From Spiroplasma ixodetis Y32 (GTDB lineage Bacteria > Bacillota_I > Bacilli_A > Mycoplasmatales > VBWQ01), in contig NZ_CP127039.1 in the NCBI RefSeq assembly GCF_030316605.1, forward strand, positions 62,001 to 126,000: DNA of 64,000 bases. Reading direction: 5' to 3'. How positions within the stretch are numbered: the stretch's first letter is position 1; every line of letters begins with the position of its first letter. Below are positions 1-9,886 of this stretch, piece by piece. The notes below the pieces were generated by a model. That model made no database searches. It worked only from the letters and a program-made list of their open reading frames with translations, and was not told the DNA's origin. Both the position numbers and the translations under genes were made by a program.

Positions 1-5
1 AAATA

Positions 6-946
6 GGCTTTTCTCCCTTTATGTACTATTTTTAAATTTTATCACATAAATGCTGAGAAAAGCCTATCTACGGACTTCTCCCCACATTTTTAAATGAAAC
101 ATAGCATTACAGTTTCAAAAGTAGGTATCTTGTTGAATTTATATGCAGCTTCTTTGGCATATAAATGAACATGATGTTTTGCAACTTTGATATGTGTTTT
201 AAATGTTCTTCGTATATGTTTTCATACTGATTCAATTTGATTGGTATTTACGCCAATTTTTGAAACATAACCATCTTGATGGTTAACTGTTTTGTGATTA
301 GGGAAAAGTGATTTGAAATCACGATATCCTTTTCAAGAATCAGTATGTACATCACACTTTGAAGAAATATGGTTTCTTGCAAACTGCAAAAGATTTTTAC
401 TTTTTGCGTTTTTGATTACTTTCACAATTAAATTATTGGTTGTTTTTTCATAAATCCCAACAATTAATGTTTTATTTATCAAAGATCTTCCTTGTTTTTT
501 AAAACCCATATGTGAAAGATACATTTCATCCATTTGCACTATGCCCTCAACAATAAATTGATGTTCTTGTTTGGCAATACGATTTCTGATTTCATGACCC
601 ATTCTTCAAGCAGTTTTCAAAGTCACACCCAATTCTTTTGCAACATTAGTTGATGTAATTCCATGTTTGGTGTTTATTCATCTAAAGATGAGATAAAATC
701 AAAATCTCAAAGGTGTTTGTGACTTGTAAAAAATGGTGCCATGAAGAATACTAAATGTTTGATGACATTTCAAACATCTTATTCTTCTTAAATTAGAAGT
801 ATTCAAACTTGTTCAAGAACACATGATACATTTGTTTTTCTTCAAACTTGCTATATATTTTAAACAATCCTGTTCTGTTTGAAAAGCATTGTTGAACTCA
901 TTCAATTTCATTGTTTCCTCCACAAGTACATGTGGGGAGAAGTCCG
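6..946 (-). mobile_element. IS1595-family element, copy 1
   Basis: A 941-bp element with one transposase gene. Its outer ends are GGCTTTTCTCCC (tail side) and CGGACTTCTCCCC (transposase-start side), imperfect inverted repeats of about 22 bp that both lead into a GTAC-containing stretch. Just after the transposase stop there is an additional exact inverse copy of the start-side end (GTGGGGAGAAGTCCG), and the tail is itself bounded by GGCTTTTCTC/GAGAAAAGCC. The right flank AAAAAATA agrees with the five bases AAATA visible at the window edge, so an 8-bp target duplication is likely. The target is the duplicated module upstream of the HU-like gene; the empty site is seen near 63186. Confidence 0.9.
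90..911 (-). CDS. IS1595-family (ISXO2-like) DDE transposase
   Basis: 273 residues. An N-terminal zinc ribbon (CIMC at 28-31 and CLKC at 46-49) is followed by a short HTH-like segment and a DDE nuclease domain with D128 (in QMDEMY), D191 (in VHTDSW) and E227 (in NQIESVW). Tryptophans are encoded by TGA, so standard-code translation breaks the protein into pieces. ATG follows GGAGG with 5-nt spacing. This copy carries Asn instead of Asp at residue 89, as does the copy at 53198. It appears intact. Confidence 0.9.
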
Positions 947-1131
947 AAAAAATATTTTAAAAAATGCTTTCATATTTAAAATATAATAAACGATTTCAAT
1001 ATAATTAATAGTATAGGTATCATAAAATAAACACCTTTAATTTAGGCGTTATTTTGCATTTAAAAGCATACTTGTAAAAATAATGAAAAATAGTACAATT
1101 TATAAGTAAAATCAAGGAAAAAGGAGAATTT

Positions 1132-1470
1132 ATGGAGAAAAAGGAGTTAATGAAATTAGTATCTGAAAAAACGAATTTTTATTTAGAACACGTAGAATTA
1201 GTTTTTGATGCTATCTTTGAAGAAATTAAATATCAAAATAAACAAGAAAAATCAGTAAATATAAAAGAAATTGCAAATTTTAAAATCGTTAAGGTTCAAC
1301 CAAAAAATAGAAGAAATAAAAAAAATAATAAAATAATAAAAGTAAAACCTTATAATATTATTAGGTTTGAACCAACAGAAACTTATTTAAAAGAAATCAA
1401 AAAATATTGAAATGAAAAAGAAATGGAAGTGTCAAAATATGAAAACATGAATAAAAACAAATTTAAGTAA
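1132..1470 (+). CDS. HU-like DNA-binding protein, divergent
   Basis: 112 residues. The order of segments follows the HU/IHF fold: an amphipathic start (EKKELMKLVSEKTNF), an acidic helix, VNIKEIANFKIVKV at the beta-saddle position, a very basic arm (NRRNKKNNKIIK) and RFEPTETY near the end. The usual GFGTF and the arm proline motif are not conserved, so it is diverged. The frame passes a TGA (Trp) near residue 93 and continues about 19 residues. ATG follows AAAGGAG. The next gene overlaps its last 32 bases. A nearly identical copy lies at 63374. Likely role: accessory-element nucleoid protein, inferred. Confidence 0.7.
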
Positions 1471-1606
1471 AATAACATTAGCGTTAGCACTAACTGGTGC
1501 AGTAAGTGGAGTAACTGGTTTAATAATTGGTTCAATAGCACATAATCAAACTAATGGTTATCAATCATTTTTTGATTGGGATTATAAAGTCTACTGGGGG
1601 GGCTAG
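1439..1606 (+). CDS. Small membrane or exported protein with a G7 tract near its 3' end
   Basis: 55 residues starting MKTWIKTNLSKITLAL, with one hydrophobic segment (residues 10-36) that could be an anchor or signal peptide. The start overlaps the HU-like gene. The frame ends soon after a run of seven G at 1596-1602. If the run had six G, the frame would stay open to 1733 and give 97 residues, with a plausible tail (ARTTIW, then ISLYFSIAKLQ). The copy at 63681 has the same run in the same place. The function is unknown. Confidence 0.55.
1596..1602 (+). repeat. Homopolymeric G7 tract
   Basis: Seven G in a row inside the coding region of the 1439 gene, very unusual in such AT-rich DNA. The length decides which C-terminus is made. 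Confidence 0.7.
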
Positions 1607-1756
1607 AACAACCATATGAGAAAGAAAAACAAATGATGTTCATAAAATCTCATTATATTTTAGTATAGCAAAGTTACAACAAGACGATATAAAATGAAAT
1701 GGTATTTATCCTGATGGATATTTTGATAAGTAAAATAAATTTAAGGATTTTAAACT

Positions 1757-1945
1757 ATGATTGATGAAAAATTTTTAATTAAAAAGTTAGTAGAAAAAAT
1801 TAAAAACAATAGTAAATTTTTTAAACTTTTAGAAACGCAACTTGAAAAAGAAGAATGTAAAAAAATCCTGATGAAAACTTTATTTTTAATACAATGCAAA
1901 TGATGGCATGTGCTGATATCGTGATTTCTGTCTATAAAGATGTAA
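1757..1945 (+). pseudogene. Fragment of an accessory gene cut by IS1595
   Basis: The frame starts MIDEKFLIKKLVEK and runs into the left end of the IS. After an A7 run (1859-1865) the +1 frame reads NPDENFIFNTMQMMACADI and looks more like protein than the zero frame, which suggests a frameshift. That second frame continues without a stop through the IS end into the transposase. The family is not recognised. Confidence 0.45.
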
Positions 1946-2886
1946 CGGACTTCTCCCCACATGTACTTGTGGAGGAAACAATGAAATTGAATGAGTTCAA
2001 CAATGCTTTTCAAACAGAACAGGATTGTTTAAAATATATAGCAAGTTTGAAGAAAAACAAATGTATCATGTGTTCTTGAACAAGTTTGAATACTTCTAAT
2101 TTAAGAAGAATAAGATGTTGGAAATGTCATCAAACATTTAGTATTCTTCATGGCACCATTTTTTACAAGTCACAAACACCTTTGAGATTTTGATTTTATC
2201 TCATCTTTAGATGAATAAACACCAAACATGGAATTACATCAACTGATGTTGCAAAAGAATTGGGTGTGACTTTGAAAACTGCTTGAAGAATGGGTCATGA
2301 AATCAGAAATCGTATTGCCAAACAAGAACATCAATTTATTGTTGAGGGCATAGTGCAAATGGATGAAATGTATCTTTCACATATGGGTTTTAAAAAACAA
2401 GGAAGATCTTTGATAAATAAAACATTAATTGTTGGGATTTATGAAAAAACAACCAATAATTTAATTGTGAAAGTAATTAAAAACGCAAAAAGTAAAAATC
2501 TTTTGCAGTTTGCAAGAAACCATATTTCTTCAAAGTGTGATGTACATACTGATTCTTGAAAAGGATATCGTGATTTCAAATCACTTTTCCCTAATCACAA
2601 AACAGTTAACCATCAAGATGGTTATGTTTCAAAAATTGGCGTAAATACCAATCAAATTGAATCAGTATGAAAACATATACGAAGAACATTTAAAACACAT
2701 ATCAAAGTTGCAAAACATCATGTTCATTTATATGCCAAAGAAGCTGCATATAAATTCAACAAGATACCTACTTTTGAAACTGTAATGCTATGTTTCATTT
2801 AAAAATGTGGGGAGAAGTCCGTAGATAGGCTTTTCTCAGCATTTATGTGATAAAATTTAAAAATAGTACATAAAGGGAGAAAAGCC
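1946..2886 (+). mobile_element. IS1595-family element, copy 2 (no target duplication)
   Basis: 941 bp with the same ends as the other copies. The flanks AGATGTAA (left) and TAAATATA (right) do not match, and genes on both sides are truncated at the junctions. This suggests recombination between IS copies or a deletion rather than simple insertion. Confidence 0.9.
1981..2802 (+). CDS. IS1595-family transposase
   Basis: 273 residues. All catalytic residues and the zinc-ribbon cysteines are present. L47, between the two ribbon cysteine pairs, is changed to Trp (TGG) in this copy. Confidence 0.9.
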
Positions 2887-4461
2887 TAAATATATTTTGA
2901 TAACATAATAACTAGTTGTTTCAAAATTTTAATTTGTGATAAATTTACATAATTTGGATAATCTAACTCCCATTGTTTAAATAAATTAGTAATAACATCA
3001 TCGGGTTTTTGATTTTCAAATTTAGCACGAAGTTTAGCAATATCTTGGTCTACATTATCTGGTTTAAAAGAAACACCATCAAACTTTTTGTTATAAGTAT
3101 ATGTATACGTTAACATATCTAATAATACTTTTTGTAAACTATCAACTGGTGGTTTATCTTTTATTTCTAGTTCAACATCTTTAAATTTATCATTTGTAGC
3201 AATGCTTATATATTCTTTTCCTAGAACATCATGAATTTTTCATACTTCTTTATCTTTAAGTTCTTTTTCATTTGGTAATGGTCATTCATGAAAATCAATA
3301 GAACTTAAAAAATAACCTGGCATTGGTTAGATAAGTTTACTTTCTTGTCTTCAAATCTGTACAAATTGGTTTGGAGACATTTTTAATCGTAAAATCATTC
3401 TATCATTATTTCATCAGTTAATAAATTTTCTTAATGCTTCTGTGAAATGTTTAATGCTATTAAACTTGTTACCAAACATAATTTTAAAATCTCTTTTGAT
3501 TCATCGATTTAAACATTCACTTACTTGGTTGCCTTTAAATCCTGATAAACTTTTTGAATGAATTAAAGTTTTACTTTTATTAAAACTATTTGTAACTATT
3601 TTACTAGTATTACCTGAACCTAAATCAGACTGGATAAATGTTGCAAATATTTTATGTTCTTTACGACTTGCCTTTGTTACTTGATTAAGAACATTTAAAA
3701 TGGTTATTGCATTTTCACTTTTATTAATTTTTCAACCAACTATAGCATTACTATTCATATCTGTAGCAATTTCTAATAATAATTTAGTTTTTTTATTATT
3801 AATAATTAATTCTTTAAATCAAGTACCATCGATGCCAACTTTTTCAAGATAAGTATTACTGGTAAAATTACGTTTTAATAAATCTTGGAAATTTGATTTT
3901 AAGGAATTAGATTTCGCTCTACGCTGTTTTTTGGGTTTGGTTAATAGTTTGATATTATTATCTTCTAATAACCTCATAATGCTGTTTTTACTGCATTTAA
4001 GATTGGTGTTGTTTTTCTTTAATTCTAATCTCACCTTTTCTAAACTAGTAATTTTAATTATTTTATCTTTGTTGCTAATAACAACAATTTTATTTAATTC
4101 TTTTAATAACTCATTATCAATTTTTGTTTGATATTTCTTTTTACCATTTTTTATTCATTTATAATATGCAACTTTACTGATAGGTAACAAACTAATTATG
4201 TCATTAATTCCATAATTTTTATTTCTATATTTATCAACTATTAAAAAACATTTACTTTTCAATAATTTACTATTTAAAATATTTTGATTGTTTTTTAATT
4301 CTTTATCACAGAATTGTTTTTGTCTTAAAAATTCATTTTTTCTTTTTTCTTTTAGTAGTGACTTTTTGAGTTTTTTATTTTCAAGTTTTAAATTTTTATC
4401 TTTGATATTCACTTTATCTATTTGATGATTTGTTTGAAAAGTATGAATAGTAATTAATTTA

Positions 4462-5402
4462 GGCTTTTCTCCCTTTATGTACTATTTTTAAATTTTATCA
4501 CATAAATGTTGAGAAAAGCCTATCTACGGACTTCTCCCCACATTTTTAAATGAAACATAGCATTACAGTTTCAAAAGTAGGTATCTTGTTGAATTTATAT
4601 GCAGCTTCTTTGGCATATAAATGAACATGATGTTTTGCAACTTTGATATGTGTTTTAAATGTTCTTCGTATATGTTTTCATACTGATTCAATTTGATTGG
4701 TATTTACGCCAATTTTTGAAACATAACCATCTTGATGGTTAACTGTTTTGTGATTAGGGAAAAGTGATTTGAAATCACGATATCCTTTTCAAGAATCAGT
4801 ATGTACATCACACTTTGAAGAAATATGGTTTCTTGCAAACTGCAAAAGATTTTTACTTTTTGCGTTTTTGATTACTTTCACAATTAAATTATTGGTTGTT
4901 TTTTCATAAATCCCAACAATTAATGTTTTATTTATCAAAGATCTTCCTTGTTTTTTAAAACCCATATGTGAAAGATACATTTCATCCATTTGCACTATGC
5001 CCTCAACAATAAATTGATGTTCTTGTTTGGCAATACGATTTCTGATTTCATGACCCATTCTTCAAGCAGTTTTCAAAGTCACACCCAATTCTTTTGCAAC
5101 ATCAGTTGATGTAATTCCATGTTTGGTGTTTATTCATCTAAAGATGAGATAAAATCAAAATCTCAAAGGTGTTTGTGACTTGTAAAAAATGGTGCCATGA
5201 AGAATACTAAATGTTTGATGACATTTCAAACATCTTATTCTTCTTAGATTAGAAGTATTCAAACTTGTTCAAGAACACATGATACATTTGTTTTTCTTCA
5301 AACTTGCTATATATTTTAAACAATCCTGTTCTGTTTGAAAAGCATTGTTGAACTCATTCAATTTCATTGTTTCCTCCACAAGTACATGTGGGGAGAAGTC
5401 CG
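4462..5402 (-). mobile_element. IS1595-family element, copy 3
   Basis: 941 bp with perfect 8-bp target duplication TTAATTTA on both sides. Inserted in the IS3-like transposase, so it is younger than that element. Confidence 0.95.
4546..5367 (-). CDS. IS1595-family transposase
   Basis: 273 residues, matching the consensus of the copies in this window; catalytic D128, D191 and E227 present. Confidence 0.9.
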
Positions 5403-6670
5403 TTAATTTATTATTTTTTTGATATTTTTTTACTCAATTATAAATTAATGATCTGGTTGATAATTGATATTTGGTTTTAATATCAATGGTTTTTAATTTT
5501 TTAATCACTACATATTCATTTAAAACATCTAGTTTAATTTTTCTTGTATAAACTTTATATTTCATCTTTACTCCTTAACTATTAATTATTTAAACTAATC
5601 ATACTGTCTAGATTAAAAATTATAGGAGTAAACTTAACTAACTTATGCCCCTAATCAAGCATTAGTTACTCTTGCATTATTAATAATTTCTTTTCTTGTT
5701 TCTCTACCACCACCAATAGCAATTAAATCTAGAACTGATTTTTCTTGTCCTATAAATTGTTTTGCTAGATTTCATGGTAATATTTGTTCACTAAATCATT
5801 GTTGTAATATTCTAACTTTTGGTTGTGTTTCAATAGGCATTGATAATAAAGAAAATGCTATCTTATCTTTAACAAATAACTTAGGGTATACTTCCATATT
5901 ATCAATTTCACCAAGTACCTTTATAATATTGCCAAAAATCATGCTTCTAGGGGCTTTAATTTTTAAGCCAGTTACTTTTGTATCTTTATCTAATGGTTTT
6001 TGTAATTTAATAATTATTGGATAACCATCTCTTGTTTTAAAATCTTTAATTTTGATAATAGTAATACTTTTAGTACTTCTTGATTTTGGATTTTGATAAG
6101 GTTGAGAATAATTATTAATGATATATAGATTATCAATATTATTTTCTGTTAAAGGTTCATTAATAGATACAGCATATAACTTAAATTGATTTAATAAATT
6201 TATTTCTTGGAATATTAAATTTTTAATATCAGTCATACTATATTCAATAGTATTATCATTAATATTAGTACTTGCTCTTTGATTTAATTGCATAGTAAAA
6301 TCAGATGTTTCAACAGCAATAGCTTTTAATACTTTATCAATATCAATAAATCCTATTTTAATAGTATTCGCTGAAAATTTTAAACTATTATTTTCATTAT
6401 TTTTAAATAAACGTTCAATTTCATAAATATATATAGTTCTTTTTTTAAATTCATCATATGCTCTATTAATATCTGGGTCACTAGTTGCTCTCATCATATT
6501 AGTAAAATCATAAGGAATATTATCTATTAAATAATCATTTTCAACTTCTGCTTGATTTAATTTAGTTTGTTTCTGTGGAAACTTCGTTTGTGGTTTGTTG
6601 TTGTTTTCCATTGTTCTCTCCTATTAATTGGTTATTTTCGGGATTAAATAATTTTAATTTAACTATTAAA

Positions 6671-7611
6671 CGGACTTCTCCCCACATGTACTTGTGGAGG
6701 AAACAATGAAATTGAATGAGTTCAACAATGCTTTTCAAACAGAACAGGATTGTTTAAAATATATAGCAAGTTTGAAGAAAAACAAATGTATCATGTGTTC
6801 TTGAACAAGTTTGAATACTTCTAATCTAAGAAGAATAAGATGTTTGAAATGTCATCAAACATTTAGTATTCTTCATGGCACCATTTTTTACAAGTCACAA
6901 ACACCTTTGAGATTTTGATTTTATCTCATCTTTAGATGAATAAACACCAAACATGGAATTACATCAACTGATGTTGCAAAAGAATTGGGTGTGACTTTGA
7001 AAACTGCTTGAAGAATGGGTCATGAAATCAGAAATCGTATTGCCAAACAAGAACATCAATTTATTGTTGAGGGCATAGTGCAAATGGATGAAATGTATCT
7101 TTCACATATGGGTTTTAAAAAACAAGGAAGATCTTTGATAAATAAAACATTAATTGTTGGGATTTATGAAAAAACAACCAATAATTTAATTGTGAAAGTA
7201 ATCAAAAACGCAAAAAGTAAAAATCTTTTGCAGTTTGCAAGAAACCATATTTCTTCAAAGTGTGATGTACATACTGATTCTTGAAAAGGATATCGTGATT
7301 TCAAATCACTTTTCCCTAATCACAAAACAGTTAACCATCAAGATGGTTATGTTTCAAAAATTGGCGTAAATACCAATCAAATTGAATCAGTATGAAAACA
7401 TATACGAAGAACATTTAAAACACATATCAAAGTTGCAAAACATCATGTTCATTTATATGCCAAAGAAGCTGCATATAAATTCAACAAGATACCTACTTTT
7501 GAAACTGTAATGCTATGTTTCATTTAAAAATGTGGGGAGAAGTCCGTAGATAGGCTTTTCTCAGCATTTATGTGATAAAATTTAAAAATAGTACATAAAG
7601 GGAGAAAAGCC
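6671..7611 (+). mobile_element. IS1595-family element, copy 4
   Basis: 941 bp with perfect 8-bp target duplication CTATTAAA. Inserted in the small accessory gene upstream of the 6611 gene. Confidence 0.95.
6706..7527 (+). CDS. IS1595-family transposase
   Basis: 273 residues, consensus type, catalytic and zinc-ribbon residues present. Confidence 0.9.
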
Positions 7612-7808
7612 CTATTAAATTATTAATTTCTTGTTCATCATTAATATTAAATGTTTTACTATTTAATAAATCTTTATTATTCATGCAAGTCCACATGCTA
7701 GCCACTATTTTGAACAACTGTGTTGTGGTTCACTTTTTTAATTCCTTAATACGTGTTGATAATAGTATTAAAGAAAGTTATTAAAAATTTTAAAATTTTA
7801 CAATTAAA

Positions 7809-7837
7809 AAAAAGACAAGATTATTTCTTGTCTTTTT
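7809..7837. terminator. Rho-independent terminator, possibly bidirectional
   Basis: Perfect 12-bp stem AAAAAGACAAGA / TCTTGTCTTTTT around a 5-base loop, with T runs on both strands. The surrounding 7685-8014 stretch holds no gene that I can see. Confidence 0.7.
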
Positions 7838-8014
7838 CCTTAATAACTTTGAGAATAATTTTTATTTTTTTAAATGTATATTTTTTAAAATACGTCGAAT
7901 ATAAATTTAAATTTAAGGGTTAAAGAAAGTAATTTTGTCTAATTTTTCATTATTTTGCAAATAATTAATTTTTGGAAATAAGTTGCTAATATGATAATTA
8001 ATTATTTCGTAAAT

Positions 8015-8045
8015 TTGACAATCTCCCTATTATTATTTATATAAT
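8015..8045 (+). promoter_or_regulatory. Sigma-70-type promoter for the 8126 gene
   Basis: TTGACA at 8015-8020, then 17 bp, then TATATA (8038) overlapping TATAAT (8040-8045), 80 bp upstream of the start codon. Confidence 0.65.
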
Positions 8046-8125
8046 TTAGCTGTTGCTTTGTAGTGATTTTTTAATCATTATAAAGTTTTTTTATGTTTTA
8101 TTATCGATTTTTGGTGGAGGAAATA

Positions 8126-9871
8126 ATGTATAAAATTGGTATTAATCAAAATGAAAAATCAAATTATAAGCAAAAACCTAATGTTAAGCAAGAAAAAAAA
8201 CATTGGTTTAAAATTTTTTCTTTGTTATTTGTTGTTGTTGTTTTAATTATTAATACTATGATTTTAATAATTGAAAATAATCAATGAAATAGTGCCATAA
8301 ATACTAATAATTCCAACAACTGAAATCCTAATCAAGATAAAAATTGAGAAAATTATTATAAGAATAATTGTCCAACAAATAAAAAATATAATTTGATAGA
8401 TTACAAGGATAAATTAAATAATATTAGTTTAATATCTACTGATAAAAAACTAAAAAATTTTTATCTTAGTGATTTATTAAAAAAGATTGATAATGTGTTA
8501 CAAACAAATAAAATAGATATTTCTAATAATTTTTTTGTACATTTACCAGTAAATCCAGCTATTAATATTAAAATTAATGATGAAAATGCACTTAAAAATA
8601 ATTTTTCAATAAAAATACCTTCTTATAAAGAAAAAATAAAACAGTTTAAAATTGAAATGAGTGTTAATCAATTTGGTAGTAATTATGGTTTGCTTCCTTG
8701 TGACTTAAATTTCAATTTTAGTGTTGAAAATGATGTTATTCCAGAAAAATTTAATATTTTTGATTTAGACAATAGAATTACAATTCCATCACAAACAATA
8801 GCAATGTCAGATGCTACAAAAGGAACTAAAAATGAAATAGAATCTCAAGTCAATAAAATTATTGAAGAGAAATTTTTAGAAGAAATTAATAAAGAAAAAT
8901 CATTATCAGATAAAGTAACAAAAAGTGATTTTGTTATTAATTATGATTCAATAAAAAATTTTGATAATTATATGATAAAAAAGAAAATAACAGTTGTTAT
9001 TTGTGCTAAAAATAGTAGTGAAATTATTAAAGGTCAATTAAATATTAATTTTAATGTTCAAGGTAGTTGAATAAAAAAATCATTATCTGTTATTAAAACA
9101 GTATTGGAAAATGATGAAAGTGTAATTAATCAATTAATAACTATTGAAGATAATACTAATGTTAGCAAAGTGGATATTGATAATCATATTGCTTTCCTTG
9201 TTAGTAAAAAAATAAATGAGTTTGGTAAACAAAAATGACATCAAGATTTTAATAATCAAGATTATATTATTACTAGTAATGCGATTACTGGAAATTATCA
9301 AAAACCAAAATCTATAATAGTAACAATTGTTGGTAAAAATCAGTTGCAAGATACTATCGAGTTTTCAATAAATATTCAATGTCAAAATAAAGAACCAAAT
9401 GAAAAAACCTTTAAAAATAACAATTTTAATGTTAAAGATTTAAATTCTATTGATTTATATCCAAATGTTCTTCCTAGTGGTGTAATATATCCAATTACTT
9501 TTAAAGATAATTCTATTTCACTTATTTCATTATTATTTCAAGAAGCTATTAATGATATGAATAATTTTTCTCCTACTAATGACATTAATTTAGAAATGAA
9601 TATAGGAATTAATATTGATGGCGATAACTATCAAATTCATTTTCAAAAGACAATTAATTTTGATATCATAAAAAAAATAAATAATATTGAACTTGTTAGT
9701 GTTTCTGAACAAAATGATAAATATCAGCACTTAAAAAACATTGGTATCATTATTAAATATGATGATGATAAAGAATATAAAATGCTTCAATCCTTGGATG
9801 TTAATATTAAAAATAATAATTTAACCTTTATTAATTTTAGTTCTATTGTTAAAATAACTTCACGACGTTAA
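8126..9871 (+). CDS. Large membrane-anchored surface protein with repeated domain
   Basis: 581 residues (start MYKIGINQNEKSNYK). A basic N-terminal stretch is followed by one strong hydrophobic segment (about residues 34-52), then a long Asn/Asp/Lys/Ile-rich region likely to be outside the cell. Residues from about 220 repeat a unit: an acidic helix, a linker, then beta-rich text such as KKKITVVICAKN...LNINFNVQ and PKSIIVTIVGKN...FSINIQ. This general pattern resembles spiralin-type repeat domains, but I do not claim homology. ATG follows GGAGG with 5-nt spacing; an upstream in-frame ATG at 8093 lacks a site. TGA codons are read through as Trp at several positions. The function is unknown. Confidence 0.65.
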
Positions 9872-9886
9872 ATTAAAACAAAGGTT

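Larger units (their letters stand above)
947..1606 (+). repeat. Duplicated module, copy A (HU-like plus small membrane gene)
   Basis: This segment matches 63186-63842 almost base for base through the promoter region, the HU-like gene and the first two-thirds of the next gene. Only small differences are seen, for example a 2-nt indel in the GTATAGG/GTATATAGG stretch. The two copies then diverge. Copy A is bounded on the left by IS1595 copy 1. Confidence 0.9.
3327..5565 (-). pseudogene. IS3-like transposase interrupted by IS1595
   Basis: Without the nested element the frame is open for 429 residues (starts MKYKVYTRKIKLDVLNEY). An N-terminal helix-turn-helix and a basic coiled segment precede an rve-type domain with D in VGIDGTWFKEL, D in FIQSDLGSGN and E in NQVSECLNRWIK, ending MSPNQFVQIW. 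It appears to be a single fused frame rather than orfA/orfB. ATG follows GGAG. It is broken only by the insertion at codon ~55. Confidence 0.8.
3319..5649 (-). mobile_element. IS3-like element, copy A, interrupted by IS1595
   Basis: The ends are GGCATTGGTTAGATAAGTTT on the left and the inverse of GGCATAAGTTAGTTAAGTTT on the right, about 23 bp with four mismatches. They are flanked by the direct repeat CCT on both sides, a 3-bp duplication typical of the IS3 family. Without the 949 bp contributed by the nested IS1595 copy it is 1382 bp, close to the 1385 bp of copy B at 38470. Confidence 0.85.
2887..6611 (-). pseudogene. Accessory gene split by an IS3-like element and 3'-truncated by IS1595
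   Basis: The first part (6611 down to 5650) starts MENNNKPQTKFPQK behind GGAGAGAAC. The second part lies at 3318-2887. Removing the IS3-like element and one copy of its 3-bp duplication rejoins the frame exactly (NAWLGYFLSS across the junction), giving roughly 460 residues before the IS1595 copy at 1946-2886 cuts off the C-terminus. A related C-terminus is seen at 63848-64000 (YPNYVNL shared). No signal peptide or membrane segment is obvious. It may belong to a conjugative or phage-derived set; I do not recognise the family. Confidence 0.65.
6562..7684 (-). pseudogene. Small accessory gene split by IS1595
   Basis: Reading from ATG at 7684 (MNNKDLLNSKTFNIN) and joining across the 941-bp element and one 8-bp duplication gives about 57 residues ending STETN. 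Its 3' end overlaps the start of the 6611 gene by about 50 bp in another frame, so the two were translated as a pair. No family is recognised. Confidence 0.55.

Noticed and set aside
1750..2013. Minus-strand frame crossing the IS end (MKSIVELIQF...)
   Set aside because: It is antisense to the start of the transposase and recurs wherever the same IS end occurs; no ribosome site.
5796..6611. Calling the 6611 gene a conjugation (Tra-type) protein
   Set aside because: No Walker or other family motif is visible; the position near mobile DNA alone does not support a function.
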